Shown: positions 33,661 through 42,727, numbered from the stretch's first letter. The stretch: 58,062 bases of DNA from Candidatus Poribacteria bacterium (GCA_022823085.1 JAJDXV010000097.1:1-58062); one strand, 5' to 3'. Notes: generated from the sequence alone by a model not told the origin. A program made the numbers and translations.

Positions 33661-34815
33661 ATGGAAAATCAGAACCTACCGACGTTTACTGTCAACGCCG
33701 GTTTCCATGATCGAGACGGCTGCCCCGTCAGTGTCAATGTTGACCATCTGGGTGTAAGCCGACTTCACGATCGCGCTGTCATATTAACAGATACGGCTTC
33801 AGACAACGTTGTCGCAGCACAATGCTACGCGAATGAGGACGGTTCGACGACCTTAAATTGGATACTTGATGGTCTTGCCGCCGGTGAATCACGCGCATAT
33901 ACCCTCTCAGAGGGCAGCGTCGCAGATGAATCAGGCGTTCAATTCAATGAAGAAGCCGGAACCATCGCTATCACACTCAATGGTCGTCCGTTTACGACGT
34001 TCCGCTACGCGGCATCACAGTTCCGTCCCTATTTCTTTCCCGTCCTCGGTCCGAATGGACGCGAGGTAACGCGTGGTGAAACGAGCGACATCTCCAAAGA
34101 CCATGTTCATCACCGTTCGCTCTACGTCGCTTATGGTGAAGTGAATGACGTGGATCTCTGGGGTGAAGGCAGTAATTCTGGGAAGGTCGTTCATCAAGGT
34201 TTCACACAAAAACAGGGCGGTTCTGTCGTCGGTAGGATTTATACAAAAAATAACTGGGAAACGCGATCCGGCGATGTCTTAATGACGGACACGCAGAATT
34301 TCCGAATCTATAACCTACCGGAGGATGCCGCACTCCTCGACTTAGACCTCACGTTTATCGCTTCAACCGGAGATGTCCATTTCGGAGATACCAAAGAAGG
34401 CGGTATCATGTCGATCCGCGTCCATCCATCAATGAACGCCTCTGATGGCGGAAAAATCGAAAACGCGTTCGGCGGTGTCAATGAGAACGAAACTTGGGGT
34501 AAACGCGCGAACTGGTGCGATTATTCCGGCGTTGTTGATGGGACACCGGTCGGGATCGCCGTGTTTGATCATATCGTTAACCCGCGCTACCCGACATATT
34601 GGCATGTCCGGAACTACGGGTTAATGGGAACAAATATTTTCGGTGGCGGTACCTTTGAGGGGGACCCCTCGAAAGATGGTTCCTACACGCTCAAACAGGG
34701 CGAAGAGATGCACTTCCGGTTCCGGGTATTGATTCATGCAGGCGATGCCAGTGGCGGGAAGGTCGGAGAAAAATATCACGATTTCATCAATCCACCTACC
34801 GTTAACGTCTCCTAA
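33661..34815 (+). CDS. DUF6807 (PmoA-like) protein
   Basis: A 384-residue protein resembling the PmoA/DUF6807 family: HRPYFFPVLGPNG-like block (RPYFFPVLGPNGREVTR, residues about 121-137), DHVHHRSLYVAYGEVNDVDLW near 149-169, and the C-terminal WCDYSGVVDG and HVRNYGLMGTNIFG. Family members are associated with sugar catabolism and polysaccharide use; the reaction is not established. AAAGGAAACTT precedes the ATG. A Gfo/Idh/MocA oxidoreductase gene follows, a pairing common in such genomes. Confidence 0.82.
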   Translation: MENQNLPTFTVNAGFHDRDGCPVSVNVDHLGVSRLHDRAVILTDTASDNVVAAQCYANEDGSTTLNWILDGLAAGESRAYTLSEGSVADESGVQFNEEAGTIAITLNGRPFTTFRYAASQFRPYFFPVLGPNGREVTRGETSDISKDHVHHRSLYVAYGEVNDVDLWGEGSNSGKVVHQGFTQKQGGSVVGRIYTKNNWETRSGDVLMTDTQNFRIYNLPEDAALLDLDLTFIASTGDVHFGDTKEGGIMSIRVHPSMNASDGGKIENAFGGVNENETWGKRANWCDYSGVVDGTPVGIAVFDHIVNPRYPTYWHVRNYGLMGTNIFGGGTFEGDPSKDGSYTLKQGEEMHFRFRVLIHAGDASGGKVGEKYHDFINPPTVNVS

Positions 34816-34853
34816 CCTCGGAACCGGCACCATATTAACCGAGATGTTGAGAG

Positions 34854-34878
34854 GAACCGAGGCAGTGCGCCTCGGTTC
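34854..34878. terminator. Strong hairpin after the DUF6807 gene
   Basis: GAACCGAGGC and GCCTCGGTTC form a perfect ten-pair stem with a five-base loop, 39 bases after the stop codon. The T-run after it is weak (TT), so it may be a terminator or a member of the REP-like hairpin family. Confidence 0.55.
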
Positions 34879-34942
34879 TTAGCTGCTCCGTTAGCAGTGC
34901 ACGAATAACGGGAACTGCGTGCCATACCAAAGGAGAGTCACA

Positions 34943-36010
34943 ATGTCGATCCCGACAATTCATGTGGGATGTACCCATTTCGCACACGGACGTTTACAGG
35001 CACAGGTCAACGCACACGGGTTAGTGCCTGTCGCGTGTGTGGACATCAACCTTGAAGCTGCACGGCAAGGCGTGTCATCAATAAACGGTGCACCTGAAGG
35101 TTTGTCAGAACGTATCTACACAACTATCACCGAGGCGCGAGAGAAACACGACGCACAAGCATGCTTGATCTATGCATCAACGACCGTTCACGCCAAGTTA
35201 ATCGTCGAAAGCCTGAATCTCGGTATGCATACGCTCTGTGTTAAACCGATCGCGACGACACAGGCAGAATTCCACGCCATCATTCAAGCACACAAGGCGA
35301 ACCCCGGCTTGATGCTCGTTCAAGGACAGAACAAACGCTGGAACCCCGCTGCTGCGAAAATGCGGGAATGGCTCCGCGAAGACGGTGGAATCGGAGAAAT
35401 GCTCGCCGGTGAATGTCGGTTCTGGATCCGTCAAAATCTCTACACCGGTCCCGATTCTCGACAACCCGATGCGTATGTAGATGGACTCTTTTTCCACGCA
35501 GGCTGCAGCCATCAGCTTGACCAACTTGTTGCCGCAAAGGGGCTCCCTAAATACGTTACAGCACATATCCATAACCGCCGAGATCCTGAACTCGGACAAA
35601 TTGACGCGTGGGGCACCGCGGGCGGCAACGCGCTCATGGAATACGCAAACGGCGCGCCGTTCTCTTATGCGGGAACGCGGGCAGGACACGGTGGCGCATT
35701 CGGTTGGAGTGGCAGCTGGAGTTTCCACGGTGAAGACGGCGACATCCGACGAGATGGGGGGCATCTGCAACTTTTCCAACTCGGCAAAAACGTTGAAGAT
35801 TTAACGCTTCAAGATTTACACGCCGGACTTATAGAGGACGACCGACTCCAATTCGATGCTTTTGCACAGGCGATTGCTAACGGCGTGGATCGAGACTGGA
35901 TTCAGGACACGACCCTCGGTACATGGATCCTGATGGAAGCCTGCAACGAATCGGCGCGAATACATGAACGCGTTGATGTTGAAGCGTTCGCTAAGAAGAT
36001 GCTTGCGTAG
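34943..36010 (+). CDS. Gfo/Idh/MocA-family oxidoreductase
   Basis: About 355 residues from ATG at 34943 with AAAGGAGAG upstream; the frame extends to a GTG 24 bases earlier without a ribosome binding site. The N-terminal NAD(P)-binding domain (IHVGCTHFAHGRLQ, ACLIYASTTVHAK, then HTLCVKPIATTQAEF with the conserved KP) is followed by a C-terminal alpha/beta substrate domain containing DGLFFHAGCSHQLDQLV. Family members oxidise sugars or inositols with NAD(P). The GCTHFAHG start differs from the usual GxGxxG. Confidence 0.9.
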   Translation: MSIPTIHVGCTHFAHGRLQAQVNAHGLVPVACVDINLEAARQGVSSINGAPEGLSERIYTTITEAREKHDAQACLIYASTTVHAKLIVESLNLGMHTLCVKPIATTQAEFHAIIQAHKANPGLMLVQGQNKRWNPAAAKMREWLREDGGIGEMLAGECRFWIRQNLYTGPDSRQPDAYVDGLFFHAGCSHQLDQLVAAKGLPKYVTAHIHNRRDPELGQIDAWGTAGGNALMEYANGAPFSYAGTRAGHGGAFGWSGSWSFHGEDGDIRRDGGHLQLFQLGKNVEDLTLQDLHAGLIEDDRLQFDAFAQAIANGVDRDWIQDTTLGTWILMEACNESARIHERVDVEAFAKKMLA

Positions 36011-36039
36011 TCAAACGCCCAAATTTGTTTTTCTTTTAG

Positions 36040-36163
36040 GACTTACGCACTTTTGACTGTAGAATGTTCGGATAGATCAAATTCTTCCTAAAATCAAGCG
36101 TTTATAGTTTGTATCACAATCTAACAGATTGTGGTACAAAAGAGCATCATGCGTAAGTCCTAT
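36040..36163. mobile_element. MITE-like element, copy 2
   Basis: 124 bp between perfect 12-bp inverted repeats AGGACTTACGCA (36040-36051) and TGCGTAAGTCCT (36152-36163). The right half has the CACAATCTAACAGATTGTGG palindrome. Same length and ends as copy 1, but a different middle. Confidence 0.85.
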
Positions 36164-36182
36164 CTTTTTTTAAGAGCGTGTA

Positions 36183-36455
36183 GCCCGTAATGAAGCAGAT
36201 CGCTTATGGGCGAGTACGCCGCAAAATGGAGGGGTTTTTGCTGGGGTGTTTTTTTAGATTTACCGGAGAAACATCAATCCTTAAATCAACCTGAACGAAC
36301 CGCAAGGAAAATAGCAGTCAGCAAAGAGGCAAGTGGTATATGATAACTCGTTTTTCAAAAACACACGCAGCTTGGAACGAAGTGGAAAGCGGGTATACGG
36401 AAAGGCAGCTCAAAGGAACAACCAACCTGAACGAACCGCAAGGAAAATTTAAAAT
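36183..36455 (+). repeat. Composite leader repeat upstream of gamma-glutamyltransferase 2
   Basis: It starts with a hairpin (GCCCGTAA to TTATGGGC, 36183-36211) that recurs after folC. A 26-base identical string beginning CAACCTGAACGAACCGCAAG occurs twice, at 36287-36312 and 36423-36448. The second copy supplies the AAGGAAAATTTAAAAT ribosome binding site directly before the ATG at 36456. A GGAACGAAGTGGAAAGCGG segment shared with 54500-54606 lies between. It is probably an untranslated leader assembled from dispersed repeats. Confidence 0.7.
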
Positions 36456-38084
36456 ATGCAATCTCCACATGGGTTAGCGTTTCGCCCGTCTGTAATGGGC
36501 AGGAACGGTATGGTAACATCAGGACACGTGCTCGCCTCACAGGCAGGCATTCAGACGATGATGGCAGGCGGCAACGCCGTTGATGCAGCTATCGCCACTG
36601 CTGTCGCGCTCGGTATGGTTGAACCCGCTGGCTCTGGACTCGGCGGCGACGGGTTTATCCTCATCTATTGGGCGGAGACCGGGAAAGTCGAAGCCGTAAA
36701 CGGCACTGGCCCCGCACCACGCGCCGCAACGCGGGAAACCTACCTCAAGGATGGTGGGATTCCGATGAAAGGGATACGGAGCGTTTCCGTACCCGGAATT
36801 GTTGACGCATGGCTCCTTGCACACGAACGCTACGGTACGCTCAAGTTAGAGGATGTTTTCGCACCCGCAATTTCGCTCTGTGAGGACGGATTTCCTGTCA
36901 GCCATCGACTCGCTGGCGGGCTTAAAGGCGAGAACACTCGTTTCGCCGCGGAACCGGACAGTCGGGCTATTTTCACAAACGATGGTGAACCCATCCCCGC
37001 CGGTCAGTTCATCGCCAACCCTAATCTCGGTGCTACACTCCGAAAGATCGCGAAGCATGGCAGAGATGTATTCTATAAAGGTGAAATCGCTAAGGCTATC
37101 GGTGAATTCAGTCGTGCTTACGATGGACTCTTGACTGCAGAAGACCTCGCTGATTACCACGCACATTGGGCTGAACCGATCCATGTCAACTACCATGGTT
37201 ACGAAGTCTATGAGATGCCGCCTAATTCGAGCGGACATATCTTACTTCAGGAATTGAACATGGTTGAACGCTTCGATTTGCAAGCCTTAGGATGTAATAC
37301 AGCTGAGAGTGTCCATCTCATGGTTGAAGCGAAAAAACTCGCCTTCGCAGACCGCGAGAAATATATGGCAGACCCAGATTGGGTAGATATTCCTTTAGAT
37401 GGTATGTTGTCGAAATCCTATGCCGCTGAACAAGCGGAACGGATTGACTTGGCGCAGGCAGCCGTTGACGTGCCAGCCGGTGGTCCAGAGGCACACGAGG
37501 ATACGACCTGTTTCTGTACCGCAGACCGCGCGGGAAATCTCGTCTGTGTCCTACAGAGTATCCAATCCGGGTTCGGTTCCAGTTTAGTTGCGGGAGATAC
37601 AGGAGTCCTCTTGAACAACCGCATGACCTACTGGCATCTGGAAGAAGGACACCCGAACTGCTTGATACCGGGGAAACGTGTGCGGCACACCATGAACCCT
37701 GTCATCGTTACGAAGGATGGACAGCCGTTTTTGGCGTGTGGAACACCGGGTGCGGATACACAGGTCCAAACGAATCTACAACTCGTTACGCATGTCCTCG
37801 ATTTCGGAATGACCCCGCAGGAGGCAGTCTCTGCCCCGCGCTGGCGGAGTTTCCAGAATCCGATGGAGTCCACCATTCCTCACACCTGCTCGAATGACCT
37901 TCAGTTAGAAAACCGATTCGCTTCGGATACTAAGGACGGCTTGGCAGAGAGAGGACACGAACTCCGAATCGTAGGCGATTGGGGCGGTCCAGGGAGCGCA
38001 CAGATGATAATGGTTCAGCCAGAATCTGGCGCGCTTATCGGCGGTTCCGACCCAAGAACAGATGGGTACGCCGTCACTTTTTAG
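36456..38084 (+). CDS. Gamma-glutamyltransferase family protein (copy 2)
   Basis: A 542-residue enzyme of the same family as the 5902-7521 gene. It has GMVTSGHVLAS, AGGNAVDAAIATA and PAGSGLGGDGFILIYW, with the autocleavage site DTTCFCTADRAGNLVCVLQS and probable nucleophile Thr350. The Cys after the Thr pair replaces the usual His, hinting at altered specificity. No signal peptide is visible. Its start is preceded by the AAGGAAAAT leader repeat. Confidence 0.9.
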   Translation: MQSPHGLAFRPSVMGRNGMVTSGHVLASQAGIQTMMAGGNAVDAAIATAVALGMVEPAGSGLGGDGFILIYWAETGKVEAVNGTGPAPRAATRETYLKDGGIPMKGIRSVSVPGIVDAWLLAHERYGTLKLEDVFAPAISLCEDGFPVSHRLAGGLKGENTRFAAEPDSRAIFTNDGEPIPAGQFIANPNLGATLRKIAKHGRDVFYKGEIAKAIGEFSRAYDGLLTAEDLADYHAHWAEPIHVNYHGYEVYEMPPNSSGHILLQELNMVERFDLQALGCNTAESVHLMVEAKKLAFADREKYMADPDWVDIPLDGMLSKSYAAEQAERIDLAQAAVDVPAGGPEAHEDTTCFCTADRAGNLVCVLQSIQSGFGSSLVAGDTGVLLNNRMTYWHLEEGHPNCLIPGKRVRHTMNPVIVTKDGQPFLACGTPGADTQVQTNLQLVTHVLDFGMTPQEAVSAPRWRSFQNPMESTIPHTCSNDLQLENRFASDTKDGLAERGHELRIVGDWGGPGSAQMIMVQPESGALIGGSDPRTDGYAVTF

Positions 38085-38109
38085 TGAAAAAAATCATAGG
38101 AGGACTATC

Positions 38110-38961
38110 GTGGATAGCAAATTTATAGGAATCGTCGCATGTGCGACACTTATGGCAACCTTTTGTCTTGCGACATCGTTGGTATGGGCGGATGATGTTG
38201 TTCTCTTTGAAGAAGATTTTGAGGATGTAGCACTCGAAGACAGCATAATGGAACAGGTTAAAGATAACAAAGTCTGGTCGGGGACACCGCCTGACGGGTG
38301 GGAAATTACAAATGAGAACCCGAAAGACCTCGGCATGCCGGAGTGGAGAACCTGGGCGATTGTTGACCTTCAGTGGTGGACATTAACGGCAGGAGACCAG
38401 CGGCGTAGCGAGTTTACAGGTGTACAAAACGACGGTAAAGGTGTAGGTAAAGGTGCCGTTTCTGACCCGGATGAGTGGGACGATTGGGAAGGAAATGGTG
38501 ACCCGGATGCCATTACCCGTTGGAACGGTCACTTAATTACGCCCGTTATTAACATCAAAGGTGCAGCGGCAAAGTCGCTCATCTTAACGCTTGATTCGAG
38601 TTGGCGACCTGAAGATACGCAAAGCGCGGAGATCCTCGTCAGCTTTGATGGCGGTAAGGAAGAACGTATCCTATTTTTCGAGAGCGTCGGTATTGACGCA
38701 GGCGCACACACCCTCGTTACGATCCCGACCCTCAAAATGGATGAGGAAGATATCAAAGATGGAGACCAGATAAACGAGACCTTAGAAATCCCGATTGACA
38801 ATCCGGCAAACGCCGCTGAGATGGTCATTAGTTTCGGGGTCATTGAGGCGCAGAATGATTGGTGGTGGGCAATAGATAATATTCAGCTCGTCAGCACCGC
38901 ATTTTCTGTAGAACCGAAGCACAAATTAGCCGTTAGGTGGGCAGAACTGAAATCCGAATAA
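38110..38961 (+). CDS. Secreted protein with shared C-terminal WxxLK motif
   Basis: About 283 residues from GTG at 38110, which has TAGGAGG seven bases before it; an upstream in-frame start would overlap the previous gene. A signal peptide ends LVWA, before DDVVLFEEDFEDVALED. The rest looks like a beta-sandwich carbohydrate-binding or concanavalin-like module with acidic, Trp-rich loops (WRTWAIVDLQWWTL, DWWWAIDNIQL). The end, VEPKHKLAVRWAELK, matches VDPKSKLATTWGHLK at the end of the secreted protein at 44230. The family is unknown. A clear terminator follows at 39029. Confidence 0.75.
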   Translation: MDSKFIGIVACATLMATFCLATSLVWADDVVLFEEDFEDVALEDSIMEQVKDNKVWSGTPPDGWEITNENPKDLGMPEWRTWAIVDLQWWTLTAGDQRRSEFTGVQNDGKGVGKGAVSDPDEWDDWEGNGDPDAITRWNGHLITPVINIKGAAAKSLILTLDSSWRPEDTQSAEILVSFDGGKEERILFFESVGIDAGAHTLVTIPTLKMDEEDIKDGDQINETLEIPIDNPANAAEMVISFGVIEAQNDWWWAIDNIQLVSTAFSVEPKHKLAVRWAELKSE

Positions 38962-39028
38962 CAGTCCGCTATCGTTGAGTTGTGAGTGACGCAACATCGT
39001 TTGTAGTTCGGCGAAGATAACCTTAGAA

Positions 39029-39066
39029 AAGGGCTGCACCTACCAAAAGTGTAGCCCTTCTTTTCT
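39029..39066 (+). terminator. Rho-independent terminator
   Basis: AAGGGCTGCAC and GTGTAGCCCTT pair (one mismatch) around an eight- to nine-base loop, followed by a T-rich CTTTTCT. It lies 68 bases after the secreted-protein stop codon. Confidence 0.75.
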
Positions 39067-39093
39067 ATCTTGTCGTTTTTTTGGAGGAAGATA

Positions 39094-40146
39094 ATGAAAA
39101 TTTTAGTTACGGGCGGCACTGGTCGCATCGGATCCAATCTTGTGAAAAAACTGCTGGAAAAAGGACACGATATCCGGAGTTTCGTCTATCCGGGTGATGT
39201 TAACCGTATCGGCAGATGGGACGGTGCCGAACGCGTCGAAACCGTCCTCGGCGATCTCCGCGAATACGAGGACGTCAAAAAAGCCGTTGAAGGCGTGGAT
39301 GCCATCTATCACATCGCCGCTGCCTTCGGCGGTCCATTTGATAACCGTCAATACTTGGCGATCAACGGGATGGGAACACTCAACATCTTGGAGTGTATCC
39401 GTGAATTCAATCCGAACATACATCGCCTCGTCTATGCCTGTACGGAAGCGATTTATTGGGAACTGACCGAAAACGGCAGGCTTTTCAATGAACCCATCAC
39501 CGAAGACAGGGTCGCTAAATACCATCACATGCCGTATTTCCTTACGAAATGGATTGGTGAGGAATTGTGTATGACCTACCACCATCAATACGGCGTGCCT
39601 TCCACGGTTTTCCGTTTCACGACTGTCATCGAACCGAGCGAATTCCTTAACGATGACGGTTTTCCAAAACAGTTCGTCTTTAGCAATATTTATAATCGGT
39701 ATAAGAATTATAAAGGCGACGATCCGACTGAATTAGAGACCGCTGAAACTGTCAAGCGACTCTGGGACGGACAAGAGAAGTTCATCCTTAAACGCAACCT
39801 TGACGGACGACCCTATAAGGAGCATTTTACGGATATACGCGATATCGTGCAGGGATTGGTTTTGGGGATAGAGAAGGATGCTGCTGTCGGTGAAGAATTC
39901 ACGCTCGGCGGAAACGGCGTTTTCAAACATGAAGAGGTCATCCCATATCTGTGTGAACGCTACCATAAGGATTCTGTGGATGTTAAACTCCCGCAACCGT
40001 TATACTTTGAATTCGATTTGCGCAAAATCAAGACGCTATTGGACTATGAACCGCAACATGACTTGGCAAGTATCCTTGAAGCCGCTGAAGCGATGCGCCG
40101 CGGCGAAGATGTTGGCATTATTCCGACAGGTGTGCGATGGCGCTAA
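39094..40146 (+). CDS. NAD(P)-dependent sugar epimerase/dehydratase (extended SDR)
   Basis: About 350 residues from ATG at 39094 with TTGGAGGAAG upstream. The cofactor site TGGTGRIGSNLV (residues about 7-18) and the active-site YFLTK (Y-x3-K) identify an extended short-chain dehydrogenase of the nucleotide-sugar epimerase type. YACTEAIYWE stands in for the usual S/T of the triad. The substrate is unknown. It sits after the secreted protein's terminator, so it probably has its own promoter. Confidence 0.9.
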   Translation: MKILVTGGTGRIGSNLVKKLLEKGHDIRSFVYPGDVNRIGRWDGAERVETVLGDLREYEDVKKAVEGVDAIYHIAAAFGGPFDNRQYLAINGMGTLNILECIREFNPNIHRLVYACTEAIYWELTENGRLFNEPITEDRVAKYHHMPYFLTKWIGEELCMTYHHQYGVPSTVFRFTTVIEPSEFLNDDGFPKQFVFSNIYNRYKNYKGDDPTELETAETVKRLWDGQEKFILKRNLDGRPYKEHFTDIRDIVQGLVLGIEKDAAVGEEFTLGGNGVFKHEEVIPYLCERYHKDSVDVKLPQPLYFEFDLRKIKTLLDYEPQHDLASILEAAEAMRRGEDVGIIPTGVRWR

Positions 40147-40169
40147 TAACTATCTCCGTACACTTTTCC

Positions 40170-40198
40170 TTGACACACACCGAAAAATAGATTAGACT
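40170..40198 (+). promoter_or_regulatory. Promoter for the DUF1549/DUF1553 gene
   Basis: TTGACA and TAGACT are separated by 17 bases, ending 49 bases before the GTG start at 40247. Confidence 0.6.
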
Positions 40199-40246
40199 TT
40201 TAAAAAAGTTTATATAAATTGAAATTGTGATCCAAGGAGGCTCGCC

Positions 40247-41902
40247 GTGAAAAAATCTTTTGGAATAACCACACATTCTTTACTTATCTTGTCTGCTTTT
40301 GTGTTCTTAATACTGAGTTGCGCTGAAGTTACAGTCACGCCGACACGAAATGTTTCATCAAGCACGAAGCACCTTGACCGGCACATCAACACCGTCCTTA
40401 AAAGAGAAGGTATCCAACCGTCAAGTGTCTCGGAAGACACCGAGTTTTTACGTCGCGTTCACCTCGATTTGACAGGAACGATCCCTACCCCCGAAGAGGT
40501 CTTGAATTTCGTCAAAGACGGTTCCGCAAGCAAACGCCAGAAAAAAATTGATCAACTGCTCGGAAGTGAAGCATATATTGACTATTGGAGCGGTTTGTGG
40601 GTGAAATGGTTAATCGGTAGACGTGGTGATAGCGATGACCGACGCATTGGGTTGGTGTCTTGGGTGAACGGCGCATTAACAAAAAATATGCCCTATAATC
40701 AGTTCGTGCAGGAACTCATCACAGCGAATGGCGAACTGAAGGACAACGGTGCCGGCAACTACGTCATGCGTTATGATCGTTCCCCTGCCGTTCTCACGTC
40801 GCATAGCTCACGGCTTTTCTTGGGGATTCCTATGCAGTGCGCCGAATGCCACGATCATAAAACAGAGGTTTGGAGCCAAAAGGATTTCTACGGGATCGCC
40901 TCCTTTTTCGCTGGTATTAATAGCCAACAGAAGGGATATATCCAAGGCATGGATATGATCGGTAATGAGAGGCGGATGGAAAATTACCTGATTACCGACA
41001 AGCCGCAAAGAACACTTCGGGTGGAAAGGCTCGATAATGAAGAGGTCGCGCCACGTTTCTTAGGCGGTGCGGAATATGAAGGCTCACTCACCCAGAAGCG
41101 CGAGGCACTCGCAGAGTGGATGACCGATAAATCGAATCCCTACTTTAGCCGGGCAATCGTTAACCGTATCTGGAAACATTTCATGGGACGCGCTTTTGTT
41201 GAACCTGTTGACGGGTTTGGTGTAGAAAATCCGCCGACTAACCCGGAATTGTTGGATTGGCTTGCAAATGATTTTGTTATCCACGATTACGATTTACAGC
41301 ACTTGATGCGTACAATCCTTAACTCGGAAACTTATCAACGGACCTCGAAAACAAATGAGAGTAACAAAGACGACGAGGTCTATTACTCACACGCGTACGT
41401 GAAGCCGCTAAGTGCTGAGCAGTTCTTCTACTCGCTACTGCAAGCGACCGGGTTTGAACGGCTTCAGCAGGTGAAAATGAAAGGGAATAATAGGCAAGGT
41501 GGCGAGGATCGCAGGGGTATGCTCCGAGACCTTGAACGCAGAAAACGGGATCATCTCAACAAGTTCCTTTTCTTACTCGATAACGGCGAGATGGAAGAGA
41601 TTGAGGCTTTTAATGGAACCGTCCCGCAAGCACTCATGATGATTAATGGCAACATGGTGAACGGTAGTGCTGATCATGATGAACGCGGCAGTTTTGTCAA
41701 TTACGTCTTACAAAAATGGCGTGAACCCGTTGATCGCATAGAGTATCTCTATCTCAACATCCTCTCACGGCTACCGACTGCGAAAGAGAAGACCTATTTC
41801 CAACGCTACATGGAACGCAGCCTCTACCGTAACAAAGACTTGGCTTACGAGGATCTCTATTGGGTCCTACTGAATTCAGCCGAATTTTCGCTGAATCATT
41901 AG
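40247..41902 (+). CDS. DUF1549/DUF1553 protein (planctomycete-type), lipoprotein
   Basis: A 551-residue protein from GTG with AAGGAGG upstream. A signal peptide with a lipobox-like ILSC is followed by DUF1549 (HLDRHINTVLKREGIQPS, RRVHLDLTGTIPTPEEV) and then DUF1553 (FSRAIVNRIWKHFMGRAFVE, HDYDLQHLMRTILNSETYQR, PRxLSAEQFF-like KPLSAEQFFYSL). CAECHDHK near residue 200 looks like a Cys-based metal or heme-like site. The usual DUF1501 partner is not adjacent (see 1212-2651). The role is unknown. Confidence 0.92.
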   Translation: MKKSFGITTHSLLILSAFVFLILSCAEVTVTPTRNVSSSTKHLDRHINTVLKREGIQPSSVSEDTEFLRRVHLDLTGTIPTPEEVLNFVKDGSASKRQKKIDQLLGSEAYIDYWSGLWVKWLIGRRGDSDDRRIGLVSWVNGALTKNMPYNQFVQELITANGELKDNGAGNYVMRYDRSPAVLTSHSSRLFLGIPMQCAECHDHKTEVWSQKDFYGIASFFAGINSQQKGYIQGMDMIGNERRMENYLITDKPQRTLRVERLDNEEVAPRFLGGAEYEGSLTQKREALAEWMTDKSNPYFSRAIVNRIWKHFMGRAFVEPVDGFGVENPPTNPELLDWLANDFVIHDYDLQHLMRTILNSETYQRTSKTNESNKDDEVYYSHAYVKPLSAEQFFYSLLQATGFERLQQVKMKGNNRQGGEDRRGMLRDLERRKRDHLNKFLFLLDNGEMEEIEAFNGTVPQALMMINGNMVNGSADHDERGSFVNYVLQKWREPVDRIEYLYLNILSRLPTAKEKTYFQRYMERSLYRNKDLAYEDLYWVLLNSAEFSLNH

Positions 41903-41908
41903 TTATTT

Positions 41909-42092
41909 GTAGCACAAACTGTCAGTTTGTGGAATGAACATCCGTAGCACAAGCTGTATGAAGTTTAAGAATTTCATTCGGTAATGCATCAGAAACCTTT
42001 TGGTAGGAGCGAGCTGTGCTCGCGATCCTTAACGATTACGGAAATATTTACTTAATCTTCATTCAGTTTGTGGCGTTAAGGAATGAAACATC
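41909..42092. mobile_element. Palindromic repeat pair, second copy interrupted by an inverted-repeat element
   Basis: The unit GTAGCACAAACTGTCAGTTT (41909-41943) is repeated immediately, but the second copy is split: GTAGCACAAGCTGT (41944-41957) resumes as TCAGTTTGTGG (from 42063). In the gap lies a 105-bp element (41958-42062) whose ends are ATGAAGTTTAAG and CTTAATCTTCAT, with longer imperfect arms and a GGTAGGAGCGAGCTGTGC core. This is a nested insertion. A T at both junctions may be a one-base target duplication. Confidence 0.7.
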
Positions 42093-42178
42093 TAAATTGA
42101 CTACACATTTTATGAAGAAAGCCGCGTCAGATGAGCCAATTTGAACACAAATCGTTAGGAGGTTATACGAGGATTATC

Positions 42179-42256
42179 ATGCCCATCCGATTACAGCACA
42201 GTGAAATATAAGCACTGATGGATAAAGATGTGGGCAGATTCCTGAAGTATCAATAG
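42179..42256 (+). pseudogene. Possible remnant of a small gene start
   Basis: TTAGGAGG precedes an ATG that reads MPIRLQHSEI, then TAA, then in the same frame ALMDKDVGRFLKYQ and TAG. Reading through the first stop gives a 25-residue gene-like start. It may be an eroded gene or a leader before the PD-(D/E)XK gene, which lacks its own ribosome binding site. Confidence 0.3.
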
Positions 42257-42262
42257 CAAATT

Positions 42263-42715
42263 ATGAGTAACGGATTACATGCTCAGCAAAGTGGTAAACG
42301 TTTGGAAAATTATGTTGCAGAAGTTCTTGATGATTTAGGATATAACCAAGTGCAATCAAAACTTTTTCTTGATTTAAAGAGTCATGTAGGAAATCCTGTA
42401 TACGCCCGTCAATGTTATACTGGAACTTCGCTCTCTGGTAGAAGACGTCGCGTAGATATTATCCTGCACCATCCCGAAAAATGGAAGGGTTGTCTTGTCA
42501 TTCAATGCAAATGGCAATCAGAAAAAGGGACTGCTGATGAAAAGTATCCGTTTGAGGTCCTTTCTATAAATAAAAACCCTTATCCCACAATCATTATTTT
42601 GGAGAGTTATAAACCTAAATCCGAAGAGTGGTTACGCTCTCAAGCAGGGAAAGGTAACCTGCTTCAAGTCTGCAGTTTGGGCGAATTTGACCATTTTGCG
42701 AAAAGGAACCTATAA
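42263..42715 (+). CDS. PD-(D/E)XK-family nuclease, small
   Basis: A 150-residue protein. A conserved helix GKRLENYVAEVLDDLGY leads to RRRRVDIILHHP and then CLVIQCKWQ, matching the PD-(D/E)XK nuclease layout, with Asp65 and the Q-x-K variant Gln81/Lys83. The second half includes PTIIILESYKP. The fold is clear enough, but no DNA-recognition domain is present; it may be a toxin, a restriction or repair nuclease, or a recombinase partner. It belongs to an AT-rich island with the Mrr-type gene. The ATG has no obvious ribosome binding site. Confidence 0.75.
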   Translation: MSNGLHAQQSGKRLENYVAEVLDDLGYNQVQSKLFLDLKSHVGNPVYARQCYTGTSLSGRRRRVDIILHHPEKWKGCLVIQCKWQSEKGTADEKYPFEVLSINKNPYPTIIILESYKPKSEEWLRSQAGKGNLLQVCSLGEFDHFAKRNL

Positions 42716-42727
42716 TTTTTATCAACC

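Noticed and set aside
35198..35779. 193-codon open frame antisense to the Gfo/Idh/MocA gene
   Set aside because: A shadow of a well-supported gene; the composition is that of a reversed coding strand.
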